A stretch of 64,000 bases of DNA from Thamnaconus septentrionalis (lineage: Eukaryota; Chordata; Actinopteri; Tetraodontiformes; Monacanthidae): NCBI GenBank assembly GCA_009823395.1, contig CM020505.1, positions 24,355,629-24,419,628 of the forward strand. The letters run 5' to 3'. Each line of letters opens with the position of its first letter. Position 1 is the first letter of the stretch. The notes under the pieces are model-generated. The model saw only the letters and a program-made list of their open reading frames with translations. It had not been told where the DNA came from and did not search any database. This document shows positions 1-12,527 of the stretch, piece after piece. Position numbers and translations under genes: made by a program.

Positions 1-299
1 GTGATCATATTATCCTTTAAGAAGCATAAATTGCTTTATTCTGACTTATTTATTTTTCATTGCCCCCCCCCACACCCCCCACCCAGGTTCCCGGGGCTAA
101 ACAGAGATTGGACGATTATCTCCTCCCACCTGCGCACTCACTCATCTCATCCCACAGTCATTGCTGTTAGTCCCAGCAGTGGCCAGATGGGGGTGCCATG
201 GCTGCTGCACAGGGTTGGGGGAGGGAGGGAGGGAGGGGCTGGGGCGATGGTTGGGGGGTGGGGGGGTGATGTGTGTGTGGCTTCTACACACCTTAATCT
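1..299. other. Low-complexity edge; nothing recognised
   Basis: C-run and G-rich runs (62-85, 214-262) with no coding or regulatory signal that I can support. Confidence 0.5.
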
Positions 300-790
300 C
301 ATCCAAACAAACAGGGGTGAGCTTGTCAGCGAGGGCGCTACAGAAACAGCTCCGACTAATCATGCATAAAATTACATTTTGACATTTTGGGCGAGTGCGA
401 CCGGACCTCTGGGCATCAGCTGATCCTCGCAGCACTTAAGTGATTAACAAATGAAAATGCAGCCCTGGAACTTAATTAGATATTGTGTTTTAGCCATGCC
501 TACGGGGAAGGGCTTGCAAAGTTGTGGGTGGGGGAGGAGGATGGTGCTATTTATTATTTCATTAAGAGAGAATAAACTGGGAGGGAAAGAAAATCTCTCT
601 GCCGCTGACTGGACTAGAAATCTGCATTTTATGCATCTTCCTACGCCGTCTTCAAGCCACATGACAAAGGTTGCAGTTATATTGACAAACGCAGACAGTG
701 CCTGATTATTGGCTGGCTTCGACAGCCGCCCTTGCCATTTGGAGTAATTACACTGTCCCTTCCTAGTGGGACCTTTATCCAGCGTTTTCA
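300..790. promoter_or_regulatory. Candidate conserved noncoding element
   Basis: Contains CGACTAATCATGCATAAAAT, GTGATTAACAAATG, CTTAATTAGATA, CTGATTATTGGCTGG and GGAGTAATTACACTG: a dense run of TAAT-core and CCAAT-type sites in unique sequence without microsatellites. This is the texture expected for enhancers in Iroquois gene deserts. The call is inference. Confidence 0.4.
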
Positions 791-2457
791 GAGGAAGGAA
801 AGCAGCTCTGGGCAGCGAGACGCCAGCCTGCACCTCTGTTCCTGCCTGCGCCGCTCACCCAGCAGTAAAGTGCTCGCATCAGAGGAGTGTAAACAGCCCA
901 GGGTTATTAACATAGCTGTCTGCAGCAGCAGCAGCGCTGGGCTGCAAACATAAAGACACCCCAGGGGTCGACTGCAGAGACGGAGCGACGCTTCTTCTCA
1001 CTACATTCAGTTTTAACATTCGACTCGCTTCCCCTCCAACGGCTCATCAGCTCAGTACAAACCTCTAAACCTCTGGTCAACAAAACACAAGCCTCATAAA
1101 GTCAAATTTTTTATTTTTTTTATGAAATATTGGCCCATTTTTTTTGAAACATGAAATCCTGCTTTCTGCATTTTTCCATTATTTAAAAAAAAGGAAATAT
1201 TTTAACCATTTTTTCCATGAATTGATCAACATGACCTCAATCTACTCCCACAGAAGGACTGTGATGACAAATAATAAAAAAAGATTCTGTATTTTCAAGT
1301 CAGTGAACTTGAAGCAGACTGAGTTGTGTGGAATAATGCAGAGTGTCTGAAGCAGCACTACGAGCTCTCCTGGTGGCATCCACAGACAGTCTGAGGAGCG
1401 AGAAGATGATTCGTGAAGAGCTTCTCCGTGTTCTGTGGCAAACCCTGCTGGTCGGAACAGCGGAGCAGCGCCGGGCTCCCTGCAGTGGAGTCTTCACCGG
1501 CCATTACCTGATTCTCTGCTCAGCACTCAGCTCACCTCCGTGTTGGAAGCACCTCTCCGACACGATTAGCTACTTTCCACGTTACTAATTCATGGCCCAG
1601 TTGGCTCAGAGAGAGCGCAGCGTGGGGGGAGATGAGGATATGGGCCGAGTCCTCGCTGCTCTGCTCAGCCACACTGTAAATCCAAGTACACACACACACA
1701 CACACCCTTAGATTGTCCCTTGTACTCCGCTTCACCACGGGGTCAGAGGTCAACCCTCCGTCCATTCAAATGAAGCCCACTCCAAAACTTGTGAGAAAGA
1801 AGGCGCTCAGTAAAATGATTCTCCGCTATGAACGAGAACAGAGCGAGTTGACTGACTGACACACAGCTGGCAAGGTGTGTGTACTGACGACAATGACAAC
1901 TGCAACTATAAGTCAAACTATGAGTACATGGAGCATTGCTGGGTGTGGGAAATAAAATAAAAAAAGACTGAGGCACTCAGGCAAATTGAAAAATATATAA
2001 AAGCCTCAAGACATCGTGGCTGTATAGTTAAAAATGTCAACGTGTTTCAGTCATGCAGGCAGAAAACAGAGACAATGACTGCAAGTTATTGTGAATAAAT
2101 AAAGCAGCTGATCTCACTCTGATGAAGGAGGTGAACTATGATGCACAAAAAATACATTGTGATGTTTTGCGTTATTTTTTTCCTTCATTTTGTTAAAAAA
2201 TAAACTACTGTATCTGATGAGTGGTCCCTGCGCCTCTCCCCCTCCCCTGAGCTCATCAGGAGCAGGAAGAGCAGATGAAGCCGCAGCGCTGGGCTTTGTC
2301 TGCGCCGCTGCCGCTGCTTGGCGGGACAACAAGAGCTGTCAGTCAGAGACGGAGCGGGGGGGGTGACTGGGCCTCAGCTGTCACCTCGGCGCACTTACAT
2401 ATGGCTCAGTGTCCTACTAGCACTGTGTTAAATGACAAGAGCCCTGCCTCTCCATCA

Positions 2458-2458
<1 letters not shown>
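791..2458. other. No gene recognised
   Basis: Mixed-composition DNA with a T-rich patch (1105-1145), a small (AC)n (1689-1705) and only short chance frames. I see nothing to annotate beyond that. Confidence 0.5.
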
Positions 2459-2496
<38 letters not shown>

Positions 2497-2796
2497 CAGA
2501 CATTTCAACATTCTCAGTCAGTATACAACCACACAAACACGTATATACATGCACAAGTGCGCACACACACACACACACACAGTGAGAGGCGGGCGTGCTC
2601 ATGCTCATCTCCTGCATTTTGCATAGGTGACACTCTTCATTATTCACAGCCTCTTCCTGGGGACGGCTGTGCACACCGAGAGGCCACATGCACTCTGCCT
2701 AAACAAGGTGCACCTTCATTATGCATGCCCACACTGCAGCCAGCGCATTTCCTCTGTCCGTGTCCATGTCCGTGTGTGTGTGTGTGTGTGTGTGTG
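2459..2796. repeat. (CA)n / (GT)n microsatellite cluster
   Basis: (CA)n at 2459-2493 and 2562-2581, then (GT)n at 2772-2796. The complementary CA and GT tracts lie within 340 bp and could form a foldback. The 186-codon frame across them is a microsatellite artefact. Confidence 0.9.
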
Positions 2797-3169
2797 AGTG
2801 TGGTGCTCTTTTTTAACCTTAATTTAAGGAGATAAAAGCATTGAGATGAGGATCTGTGTGAGCAAGGCGACTGGCCAGCAGCTCAGCAGCAGTTCCACAG
2901 ACTGACAGTGGAGAATAAAACCAACCTTTCCAGAGGAAACAGGAAGTGCTGGGCCTGTGGCACTACAAAATAACACTCGCAGGAAGTGATCAATACACAC
3001 AGGACAGAGCGGAAGGCTCCCTGTTAACATGTGGGACTTGTGCATGTGTCCTTTCTATCCATCTTCAAGATATTTTCCCACCTGGCTGTGTGAAGGCAGT
3101 GCGTCACCAGGTCCTGCATGTGTGTATCAGTGACAGAGCAGAGTGTGAGCACTCGCTGTCAACACAGCC
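2797..3169. other. No feature recognised
   Basis: Unique sequence with no coding frame, repeat or motif cluster I can support. Confidence 0.5.
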
Positions 3170-3720
3170 GCTGATGAGCATTTATAATTAAATAAGTGCG
3201 CAGCGCACTCCATTAAGCCCGCCTACGCTACGAGGCTACGCTAGCTAAGCTGATTGGGTGTGAACGGATGAGACGGCGGCAGCGTGTCATAAAGGGCTCC
3301 CGCCTGACCCGGCCCCTCGCCGACTCCCAGCCCTCTACAAAACATATTTGTTTTGCCGTCTTGCGCTTTAGTCTCTTTATCCGCCTGACAGCCTCTTTAA
3401 ACCGCCGCCTCCCCCCCGAACCAGCGGCGGCGCTGATGATGAAACAATTTGCAGAGACGGCGGCGGCGGCGGCGAAACACTGGAGTAGTCCTTCATTTAG
3501 ACGATTACACACAGATTAAAAGCAGCGCTAATGTGGAGGGGAGGGTTGGCGCTCTCCTCCAAGAGGAAGCCTCCTGTTTGAGCTGCGACACGACGGCGTA
3601 TTAGAGAAGTGAGCGTCACATGAAGCGGCGGCGCTGGCAGCCCAGAGGTGCAGCAAGACAGGGATTTTCAGCTTGATTGGGTTTTTCATCTCCAAGCAAA
3701 AGCCATGAATTATTTATTTT
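3170..3720. promoter_or_regulatory. CpG-rich candidate regulatory block
   Basis: Starts with TTTATAATTAAATAAGTGCG. It runs through CpG-rich sequence (GACGGCGGCGGCGGCGGCG near 3459), TCTCTTTATCCGCC and TTTAAACCGCC, and ends in GCCATGAATTATTTATTTTC. It combines CpG island-like composition with homeodomain-type sites and no gene. It could be an enhancer or an orphan CpG island with noncoding transcription. Confidence 0.35.
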
Positions 3721-3799
3721 CCCCCCAACTTCCAATGTTTGTGCGCGGGGGAGCGGGACGGGCTGGGTGCACGCATGCATGTGCACGTACGTAACACGC

Positions 3800-3804
<5 letters not shown>

Positions 3805-3838
<34 letters not shown>

Positions 3839-3850
3839 TGTGCGTGAGTG
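3805..3850. repeat. (CA)n microsatellite with (GTGA)n tail
   Basis: A pure CA run to 3835, then GTGTGCGTGAGTGAGTGTGTG. Confidence 0.9.
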
Positions 3851-3959
3851 AGTGTGTGGATGAGAAGGCAGCGTCAAGGTGAAGAGTGAAGACACTGCAG
3901 CTTCTCTTCCTCTCTGGATGCAGAAGAACAACAAGCTGCAGGGGTCAAAGAGCAGCGGC

Positions 3960-4180
3960 TCCCAAAAGTGAAATTCCAGCAATTATTCACGGGGAAGATC
4001 GGCCAGCGGGCGCTCGGGGCAACATGTCCGCACCCTTGAGTGGGCAGAGGAGACTGACAGCCCCATTATAAAGCGGCTCGCGTGGCAGATAAATATTTCA
4101 GAGGCTAAATAAATAAAGGATGCCCGGTGTTTTCCTGCTGAATGACTTTTCACAGCTGAATGCCCTGGGATCTCCTGACA
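3960..4180. promoter_or_regulatory. Candidate conserved noncoding element
   Basis: CCAGCAATTATTCACGGGGA, CCCCATTATAAAGCGGC and GATAAATATTTCAGAGGCTA lie in unique sequence. The call rests on texture and position only. Confidence 0.35.
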
Positions 4181-4201
4181 GCATCCATCCTTCGCCCTAC
4201 C

Positions 4202-4242
4202 ACCTCCTCCTCCTCCTCCTCCTCCTCCTCCTCTTCCTCCTC
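4202..4242. repeat. (CCT)n trinucleotide repeat
   Basis: About thirteen CCT units. It gives a poly-Glu frame on the - strand that is not a gene. Confidence 0.9.
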
Positions 4243-5080
4243 AGACTCTGTGATGCAGCAACCCCTTCCCCCACCAAAAAGAAAGAATAAAAACCTGGGC
4301 GCCACCACCTGGTGACCACGCTGCTTCCTCTTGTTCCCCCTGAACACGTCCCCTGAGCCCCCCCACCACCACCACAGCAGCAGCAGCGTGCAGGTAAAGG
4401 CTGCTCCTCCATTTCTGGGGGACAAAGAAGCAATTAATGTGTGAGAGCGGCCTGCCATTGTGCTGCTGGAGCTGCTCTCTGCCCACAGCTCAGCTCCTTT
4501 GTTGCCCAGTCACCGACTGGAACGTGTCCACTGCAATGAAACAACTTTTCTTCTCTGTTTTTCTCCTTATGCTGGACTGATGTTACCTGGTGGAGGCTAC
4601 AACCGGCTGCCAGCAGGCAGGGAGCCCTGCTGGGACCTTCAAACATGATTACATTTGATTCAGTCACAGAAGTGATTTCCTCCGCTGTCCCCAGTAGTTT
4701 CATCTTCACATCTTCACGTCCCTTCGGAGCACAGTGTGATGATTCAATTAGTTGGGATTATGTGGCACTCCTGCGCTTATGCTTTCAGAAACAAGGCCAA
4801 ATGGGAAAGTGTCCTCCAGCAGAGGAAGAGGAGCAACAGAGGAAAAGTTTTTCTCTCTCTCTGGAAGACTGAAAAAGGATGACAGTCTGACGAAGTGGCA
4901 GGAAATCTCAGATCGGCTCCCACAAAAATTGGAGCATCCTTTGCCGAGACTCAATCAAAGTTTCAGACGGTCAGACTTTCAAGCGTGAACTGTGCTGAAA
5001 ATGACCTGAAAATGAGAAGAGCATTTTGAAGCAACAACGCCTCCAAAGGAAAACAATGTAAATATCTGCGCAGTGGTTCC
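4243..5080. other. No feature recognised
   Basis: Unique sequence with a small (CCACCACCACC)-type patch (4361-4374) and no supported coding region. Confidence 0.5.
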
Positions 5081-5572
5081 GCTAACGCCCTCCTCCTGCC
5101 ATCCGTGACCACGATGATAAGGTTCCGCTTGCATCCCACCCCGCCCACACACACACACACCCTGCACATTTTTGGTCTTCTAATGCACCTCCAGATGTAG
5201 GACTGAAAGAAAACATGAAGTTTTTCTGCCCTCTTTATTGCTCCTCCTCGGTGTCCCGGGCCAGCTTTTGCCAGATCCTGTGGTAAACAATGTGGGAGAG
5301 CGGAGAGCCCAGATTCATGACACTTTATCCTCGGTGACTGCCTCTTTAGAGGTAAAGCAGAAGCTGCCCTCAAGCAGGCTTTCTGAACCATGCTGTTGCG
5401 CTTGGGAGGACTGCACCGCAGGGAGGGTCCAGCCTCCTCTTTCTATCTCTCCCCCTCTCATCTTTTGCTCTACCTCACTCTCCCCCCTTTCTCCCAGTCA
5501 GAGACAGAGCTGATCAAACCAGACTGAGTGGACACAGTCCCTCCACAAGCTGTAGAGGAGAGGAAAACCTGG
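5081..5572 (+). repeat. Duplicated segment, copy A part 1
   Basis: Matches 9116-9628 nearly base for base, from the CGCCCTCCTCCTGCCATCCG stretch through a (CA)n run (5147-5161) to AGGAAAACCTG. After 5572 copy A continues uninterrupted, whereas the second copy enters a long adenine run. It contains no gene. Confidence 0.85.
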
Positions 5573-6849
5573 AGGGAGTCAGAGAAAGAGAGATGGAAGA
5601 GAGAGACCTCCTCGCCCCCCTCCCCCCTCCCTGTTTTCATTCCACAAGCCCCCTGAAAAAAAGATGAGCTGCTTCCCCGATGAGAAGTGAACAGCTCGTT
5701 GGGATAGTCTAAGAACAAGACTGAGGATTTCACACATTCATCTTTCTTATGTTCTCATTGAAAAAAATCAATAAGGAAACACAAAGCAGAGCGAGGAAGG
5801 ATAACAATGAGTTCAGATAAAGTTAAGACTTCACAGATGTGTTGGTACTTGTTTTTTTTTTTTTTCTTTTTTAAAGTCCTACACTTGTGATTTTGTTAAG
5901 GGATTAAAACTTAACTTGAGTTTCTGTGTAAGGAGATTTGAAACTTGCGAGAATCGCAGCACTGAACTCACTGCTTGGCGGCGAGGCGAGACAACTGTAC
6001 CTAGGCATCACCACCCCTGCTGTGCCAGGGTCAATGCAGCTCTGCCCTGAGTCCAAGTGTGCAGCTGCAAGTGGAGGGCAAGTCTGGGGACACTTGGTGT
6101 TTGTGGAAAGAAAACTTGACAACTTCAGCTGATGCAAGAGCAGGAAAACACAGCGGCGATGCTTCATTCTCTGCAATCCATGGCTCTGAACAGACAAGAG
6201 GAAAATCTATCTTTGGCATCTTCAAGCTGCCGTTTGCAGCATTTTGATAACGATACGGCCATAAGCCAAGGCGTAGCAGTGTGACCAATGAAAAACACTC
6301 AAGCACAATAACAATATTCCATAAACCTCACCTGCCGGATGATGTTTCACAAAGACAAGTGAGACACTCAACACCTCCATCCAGCAGGAGACACACAGCG
6401 AACGAAGCCCCTCAGAACAAAAAGAAAAGAGTGCTTGCAGAAGTGTGAAAGTACGGATGCCAGTGCTCACACTCCTCAAGAGAACCAATCAGGAGTGAGG
6501 CCATCGCTGAACATGCTGAGAAACAAAGCAGGAGGAGTCTGCTGGGTATCTGGGTGGAACTGGTCCCATCCAGCCACCGTGCACCAGTGCTGACTGGGTT
6601 CATGCTGTCCTCTTCTAGAAAATCCCTGGATAAATGTCACTGCTGAGCAAAAACCGAACAACCAAAATAACTGAATGAGGAGTACATTGAGAGGAGCAGT
6701 TTGGTGGCTGCTAAGCTGTGGCACACAATTAGTTTTAATAACAAACGCACTGGCTTTTGTGTCCTCATACAAAACACATGTGCACGTTGTTCACACAGCG
6801 TCCTCCTGGCTCAGCAGCTCTTCAACACAAGCACCCTTGCACCAGCTAA
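5573..6849. other. Part of copy A missing from copy B; no gene recognised
   Basis: Unique sequence with a T run (5850-5866). This stretch, together with 6850-7193, is what copy B lacks and has replaced by adenines. No coding frame is supported. Confidence 0.5.
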
Positions 6850-7193
6850 AGAGCACCCAGATGAGCCCTGACGGGGCCCGAAATCCCTTTATTACTCTCA
6901 TTATGGAGAGGATGCAGGAGTGGCCCAGCAGCCAGCGCTGCCCTCACCCCCTCTATATAAACCCTTAAAGCCCACTCTCACAGCTAATGAAAGGCCAGCG
7001 CAATCTGTAAGCAACCCTGTTCCCATATGGAGCCGCCTGCCAGGGGCCTCCTCTGCTTTTGTCCCGTGACTGCAGTGTGAGGGCCGAGGCCCGCACGCAG
7101 CCCCACGCAGCCCCAGCGCAGCTCCAGGCCTTTATTAAATATGCACCTTTGGGTTGCTGTGAAGAAAAAGATCCCAACCCGTTAATCTCATCA
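6850..7193. promoter_or_regulatory. Candidate conserved noncoding element
   Basis: CCCTTTATTACTCTCATTATGG, CTCTATATAAACCCTTAAAG and CACAGCTAATGAAAGGCC lie in unique sequence, followed by TTTATTAAATATGCACC. A cluster of TAAT and TTTAT cores with no reading frame. Confidence 0.4.
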
Positions 7194-8513
7194 CAGGCTG
7201 GGGAGCCTCCACATATGCAAATCTACATCTGTTCCCCTTCAAAGAAAGAGATTCTGCGGGATTATCCCGCACACAGACCGCAGACGTGCACGCCAACACA
7301 CACTCAGCCATAAGACAACCTTAAGTACCCATTTCACACACACACACACACGCACACACACGGCCGCTGCCAATCAAAAAGTCCTCCCTCCACTGCAAAC
7401 ACTGGCCTGTCACCCCTGTCCTCTCTCTATTAGGCTGACACCAGGCCAGAGATGCTGCTGCTGCTGCTGGTGTCAGTGATCTCCTCAGACAGCAGAGTGG
7501 CCCAGGCCCAGGCCCAGGCCCAGGCCCAGGCCCAGGCCCGGGCCTCAAGGCCTCGGCTGGCCCGCCGTCTCTGCAGGCCAGTTTGCGACGCACAGGGCTC
7601 AGGAAGGTGGCGCCGTGCCAAGGAAAACATCCTATAGTGCCCTGGGATGGCATTATAGATCTCCTGCAACACAGGATTAGCTGCCTCCCGCCTGGCACCG
7701 CCACCGTGAGGCTGCGGGACAGACGGCTTCATCAGACATTACTGAATACCAAATGACAGAAGGCCGGTCGAGACGCAGAAGAAAGCAGCAGTTAGATTCC
7801 AACAGCTTTGGCGATGAAGTGTTTTGAGTTCATTTGTTTGTCTGTAGGCGTCTCGTCTTCAGTATATTAAATGCACGCAAATTATAAAACAGGACGACGC
7901 TGACAAAGATGAAAAGGGGGATGTCTGGAGATCAGAACGGCAGAGGCCTTTATTGTCTTTTATCTTTTATAGTCCGGATGACTCACGCAGCCTCCTGAGG
8001 GTGTAAACACAAAGAGATCAGAGCTGTTCTAAATTCATCATTAGACGCAGTGCAGCCGACGAGTGTCAATCAACCCGCAGCCTCACCCTCCTCACCACAC
8101 AGGCTTGTGGTGACAGCAGCCTGAAAGCGTGTTTATACCTGAAAATTACCGCCATAGATGAATAGGTGAGCGCCTGTGCTCCTGTGTGTTACAGACCCAA
8201 AGTTATCATGATGTGGGAGGCGTTGGGGAGTGTTGTGGCATTAAGTATACACTGCCAGGCTCTCTGAATGTAACACAGCACAACCCTCTGCACCTGCAGT
8301 CTGAAGGGATCTGGAAATAGCTATTGGTACATGGAAGTCAACCGCTGGAGAAAGACAAAATTAAAAAAATTTAAAAAAATCTAAATTGTAAGAATTCATT
8401 GAAGTGCTTCTTTCACTGATGACCGACTGTAAATAAACTCTTGGACCAGAAACAATCAGATATATGTTGAATTGAATTTACTATGGGGATGGAGAGGCAT
8501 GTTTGCACAAGGT
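7194..8513 (+). repeat. Duplicated segment, copy A part 2
   Basis: Matches 9750-11148, and from about 7797 also 15003-15722. The match begins at CAGGCTGGGGAGC and stops abruptly at 8513 after TTTGCACAAGGT, where the other copies continue with a T-rich tract. It includes a hexamer (GGCCCA) array at 7497-7541. The shared part (7797-8500) is non-repetitive, TAAT/TTTAT-rich sequence with the look of noncoding regulatory DNA. Confidence 0.85.
7497..7541. repeat. GGCCCA hexamer array
   Basis: About seven tandem CAGGCC units. The corresponding array in the second copy (about 10076-10137) is interrupted and of different length. It produces artificial Gln-Ala and Gly-Pro open frames. Confidence 0.85.
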
Positions 8514-9115
8514 ATCTGCGCAGACAAGCGGCGTGTTTTAGGGATCAGACGAGCGTGCGGCTGCGGTGCGATAATCACACTGACAGCTTCTCCTGGTTGG
8601 AGCGTGTGCACCGTGTGTACAGCACTTTGGTATCAGCTTCTGCTTTGATGTCCTGCTGGGCTGCGCAAACACAGCAGCTCCTCCACCGCTGGGACTATTA
8701 CAGCAGACAAGTTCAAATCCTGAGAAACACCACCGTCTGTCTGTCTGTCTGTCTGTCTTCCTCACCCTCCCTCCCTCCCAATATTTCCCATTCGTGCCCC
8801 CCCCGCCGACCCAAATGGCGTTGAACATTGTTAGCATTGAGATAAAAGGAACGGTGAAATATTAATGGAGCCGAGCTTTGTTCTGGAGGCTGGGAGACGG
8901 CGCTTCCTCTGACTGGAGCAGCCAGGTTTGATTCATTATCTGTGTGAGGGGGTCCACAGAGGGCTGCCACATCCGCTGAGGATGCCCGCGAGGCCGCCAC
9001 CCCTCCACCCCTCCAATCAAACGCTCTCCCTCCCTCCATCATTATCCACACCTCCTTCTCCGCCGTCACATCATTTTCAGCCAAATTTCCCTCAACCTTC
9101 TCGCCGCCTAGTTCC
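8514..9115. other. Non-duplicated spacer between copies A and B; nothing recognised
   Basis: 600 bp with no counterpart elsewhere in the window. It has a (GTCT)n run (8735-8758), CpG-rich stretches around 8515-8570 and a C-rich patch (8991-9060). No convincing coding frame. It may be misplaced if the surrounding duplication is an assembly error. Confidence 0.5.
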
Positions 9116-9628
9116 GTCAACGCCCCCCTCCTCCTGCCATCCGTACCACGATGATAAGGTTCCGTTTGCATCCCACCCCGCCCCCACACACACACACCCC
9201 CCTCTGCACATTGTTTGGTCTTTCTAATGCACCTCCAGATGTAGGACTGAAAGAAAACATGAAGTTTTTCTGCCCTCTTTTTATTGCTCCTCTCCCTCGG
9301 TGTCCCGCTGCAGCGTTTCTTCTGCAGATCCTGTGGTAAACAATGTGGAGAGCGGAGAGCCCAGATCTGGCGCACACTTTATCCTCGGTGACTGCCTCTT
9401 AGAGGTAAAGCAGAGGCGTCTCGGCGCAGGCTTTCTGAACGATGCCAAGCTGCGCTGGGGAGGACTGCACCGCAGGGAGGGTCCAGCCTCTCCTCTTTCT
9501 ATCTCTCCCCCTCTCATCTTTTGCTCTACCTCACTCTCCCCCCTTTCTCCCAGTCAGAGACAGAGCTGATCAAACCAGACTGAGTGGACACAGTCCCTCC
9601 ACAAGCTGTAGAGGAGAGGAAAACCTGA
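9116..9628 (+). repeat. Duplicated segment, copy B part 1
   Basis: Second copy of 5081-5572 with scattered one- to four-base indels. It ends at AGGAAAACCTGAGG, where a pure adenine run replaces the roughly 1.6 kb (5573-7193) found in copy A. Confidence 0.85.
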
Positions 9629-9630
9629 GG

Positions 9631-9750
<120 letters not shown>

Positions 9751-11786
9751 AGGCTGGGGAGCTTCCATATGCAAATCTACATCTGTTCCCTTCAAAGAAA
9801 GAGATTCTGGCGGAGATTGTCCCAAGCCTGAGACCGCAGAGGCGGTCTGCGCCAACACACACTCAGCCATAAGACAACCTTAAGTACCCATTTCACACAC
9901 ACACCTGCCCTTTACACACCCGCTTCCCGCTAGTCAAAAAGTCCTCCCTCACTGCAAAACACTCGCCCCTGTCACACCCTGTCCTCTCTCCTATAAGGCT
10001 GACACACCAGGCCAGAGATGCTGTCATGCTGCTGCTTCGGTGTCGAAGTGATCTCCTCCAGGACAGCAGCAGAGTGGCCCAGGCCCAGGGCCCAGGTGCC
10101 CGAGGCCCAGGCCCAGCCCAGGCCCAGGCCCAGGCCCGAGACCTCAAGGCCTCGGCTGGCCCGACTGGGCTCTATGCAGGCCAGTTTGCGACGCACAGGG
10201 CTCAGGAAGGTGGCGCCTGTGCCAAGGAAAAACATCCTGATAGTTTCACAGGGATGGCATTATAGATCTCCTGCAACACAGGATTAGCTGCCTCCCGCCT
10301 GGCACCGCCACCGTGAGGCGTGCGGGACATTTTGACTTCATCAGACGCTCACTGAATAACCAAATGACAGAAGGCCGGTCGAGACGCATGAGAAGAAAGC
10401 AGCTTGATTAGATTCCAACAGCTTTGGTACATGAAGTGTTTTGAGTTCATTTGTTTGTCTGTAGGCGATCTCTGTCTTCAGATATTAAATGCGCGGTAAA
10501 ATTATAAAACAGGACGACGCTGACAAAAGATGAAAAGGGGATGTCTGGAGTCAGAACGACAGAGGCCTTTATTGTCTTTTATCTTTTATAGTCCGGATGA
10601 CTTCGACGTGTTTTCCTGAGGGTGTAAAATGCCAGCAGATCAGAAACTGTTCTAAATTCATCATTAGGCGCAGTGCAGTCGGCCAGGTGGTCAATCAATC
10701 ACAGCCTCACCTCCTCACTTCACAGGCTTGTGGTGACAGCAGCTCTGAAAGGTGTTACATACCTGAAAATTCACCGAGGCGACAAGATGAATAAGGTGAA
10801 ATCCTGTGCTCCTGTGTGGTTACAGACCCAAAGTTATCAAGTGATGTGGGAAGGCGTTGTGGAGTGTAGTGGCGATGCGCGCTACACTGCCAGGCTCTCA
10901 GGAATGTAAATACAGCTGTTACAATTGCAGTCCGAAGGGATCTGGAAACCTTCAATGGTACATGAAGTCAACCGTTGGAGTAAGACAAATTATTAAAAAA
11001 AATTTAAAAAATTCTAAAGTTGCAAGAATTCATTGGAGGTGCTTCCTTTCCATGATGACCGACTGTAAAAAAACTCTTGGACCAGAAACAATCAGATATA
11101 TGTTGAATTAATTTACCACTATGGGATGGAGAGGCACATTTGCACAAGGTTAGTATGCTATAATTTGATTTTTTTTTTTCCAAAAAACTGGAACACAAAA
11201 AGAAAAGGCCATCTGACACGATACGATACTTACAATTCCAGAACGATTTGTTCAGACATGTTGATAGATCCGCTTGCATATTATAATTAGCTTTCAGCCT
11301 GCAATACAACCACCAGTAAAAAAACCCTAAAACCGCCCAAATAGCAGCCCCTGTAATTAACACCTCCCTCAGGTCAGGTGGACTAATGTAAAAGAGGAGG
11401 AGGAGAGGAGGAGGAAGAGGGGAGGAGAAGGAGACAGAGGGAGGAGGAGTGAGAAGGAGGAGGAGGAGGAGGAGGAGGCCACTGCAGGTCGGTCACTAAT
11501 GCAGCTTGAGGCAAAGCTGCAAAGCTTTTCAATGGGGACCCGATGAAAGGTACATTCACACTCCAGCCCCTTAATGAGGGTCAGGTCTCACTCCTGGGGA
11601 GCAACAGTGGCGAACACAGGAGGCTTGAACAGGAAAGGGCCAATTGGGGCAAATGAGGACGAGAAATCTGAGCGAGGGAAAAATGAGGCGGAAGCGGCGC
11701 GAGAACGAGGAGGGAGACACGCATGAGCGAAGGCATCCATCTCCACACCCCATCAGGCAGTTTGAAAGTGCTCCCTCGCCAGTCAG

Positions 11787-11830
11787 GCAGCCAGCCAGCC
11801 AGCCAGCCAGCCAGCAAGCCAGCCAGCCAG
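11787..11830. repeat. (CCAG)n tetranucleotide array, copy B
   Basis: About eleven CCAG units with one AGCAAG interruption, the same interruption as in copy C at 16374-16425. Confidence 0.8.
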
Positions 11831-12099
11831 TCCACCAGCCCTTACTAACTCGCCTCGGCCATTATTGTTCACGTAGTGTTTGAAATCCACCCAAAGGAAT
11901 GTAGATTTACAATCCAGACCCACTGTGCTGCAGCGCCATGCGCCGCGCCTGATAGGGCTGGAGTTAGGGGTGGAGAGAGGGGCGAGGGATGGGGGGCACA
12001 GAGAGCGAGGAAGAGAGAGAGAGGGAGAGAGAGAAGAAGAAGAAGAGTTTGAAGGTGATAGTCCTCAAGCCCCTCATAGGTACTCGCGATGACACCCAG

Positions 12100-12470
12100 G
12101 CGCTTATTGAAATAATCTAGATGGTCTGAGTTACATAATTATGCCATGACAATTCTGGGCACATGTGTCAGAGGCGTGGCAGCCTGGTGGCTCAGCTGGG
12201 ATTACAGACTAGGGGATGCACACTGTCCCGGCGAGCCTCGCTGGGCCATTGTGTCGCTCTGTGAGCTGCTGATTTGAGACATTTGCATCTGCACAATCCT
12301 TGAAAGAATATATTTTTTTTTCTCTCTCCTCACCCCCACTCATACATCTCCTCCAACTCATGAATATCGAATTTGGGAGGCAGAGCTTTAAAATGGTGGG
12401 GAGACATGTAGAGCGCCCACCTGGCTGTGTCAGGAGAGGACTATCGCAGTTGACCCGCGTGGCAGCAATG
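12100..12470. promoter_or_regulatory. Candidate conserved noncoding element (copy B; also 16740-17110)
   Basis: Non-repetitive stretch with TACATAATTATGCCATGACA, TTTGCAT and CATGAATATCGAATTTGGGA motifs, typical of the AT-core, homeodomain/POU-site-rich sequence of developmental gene deserts. It is shared by copies B and C, which shows duplication only and not conservation. Confidence 0.3.
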
Positions 12471-12527
12471 GCGGTGGACCTGCCAAGGAGACGCTTCCAC
12501 CAGTTCTGCTCCATGTTCCTCACTAGC

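Noticed and set aside
2275..2835. 186-codon + strand open frame
   Set aside because: Largely microsatellite-encoded Thr-His and Cys-Val.
7497..7541. Gln-Ala / Trp-Ala repeat protein
   Set aside because: Reading of the GGCCCA hexamer array. The second copy of the array has a different length and interruptions.
8713..9375. 220-codon - strand open frame
   Set aside because: It crosses a likely assembly junction, the duplicated A counterpart is not open over the same span, and no domain is seen.
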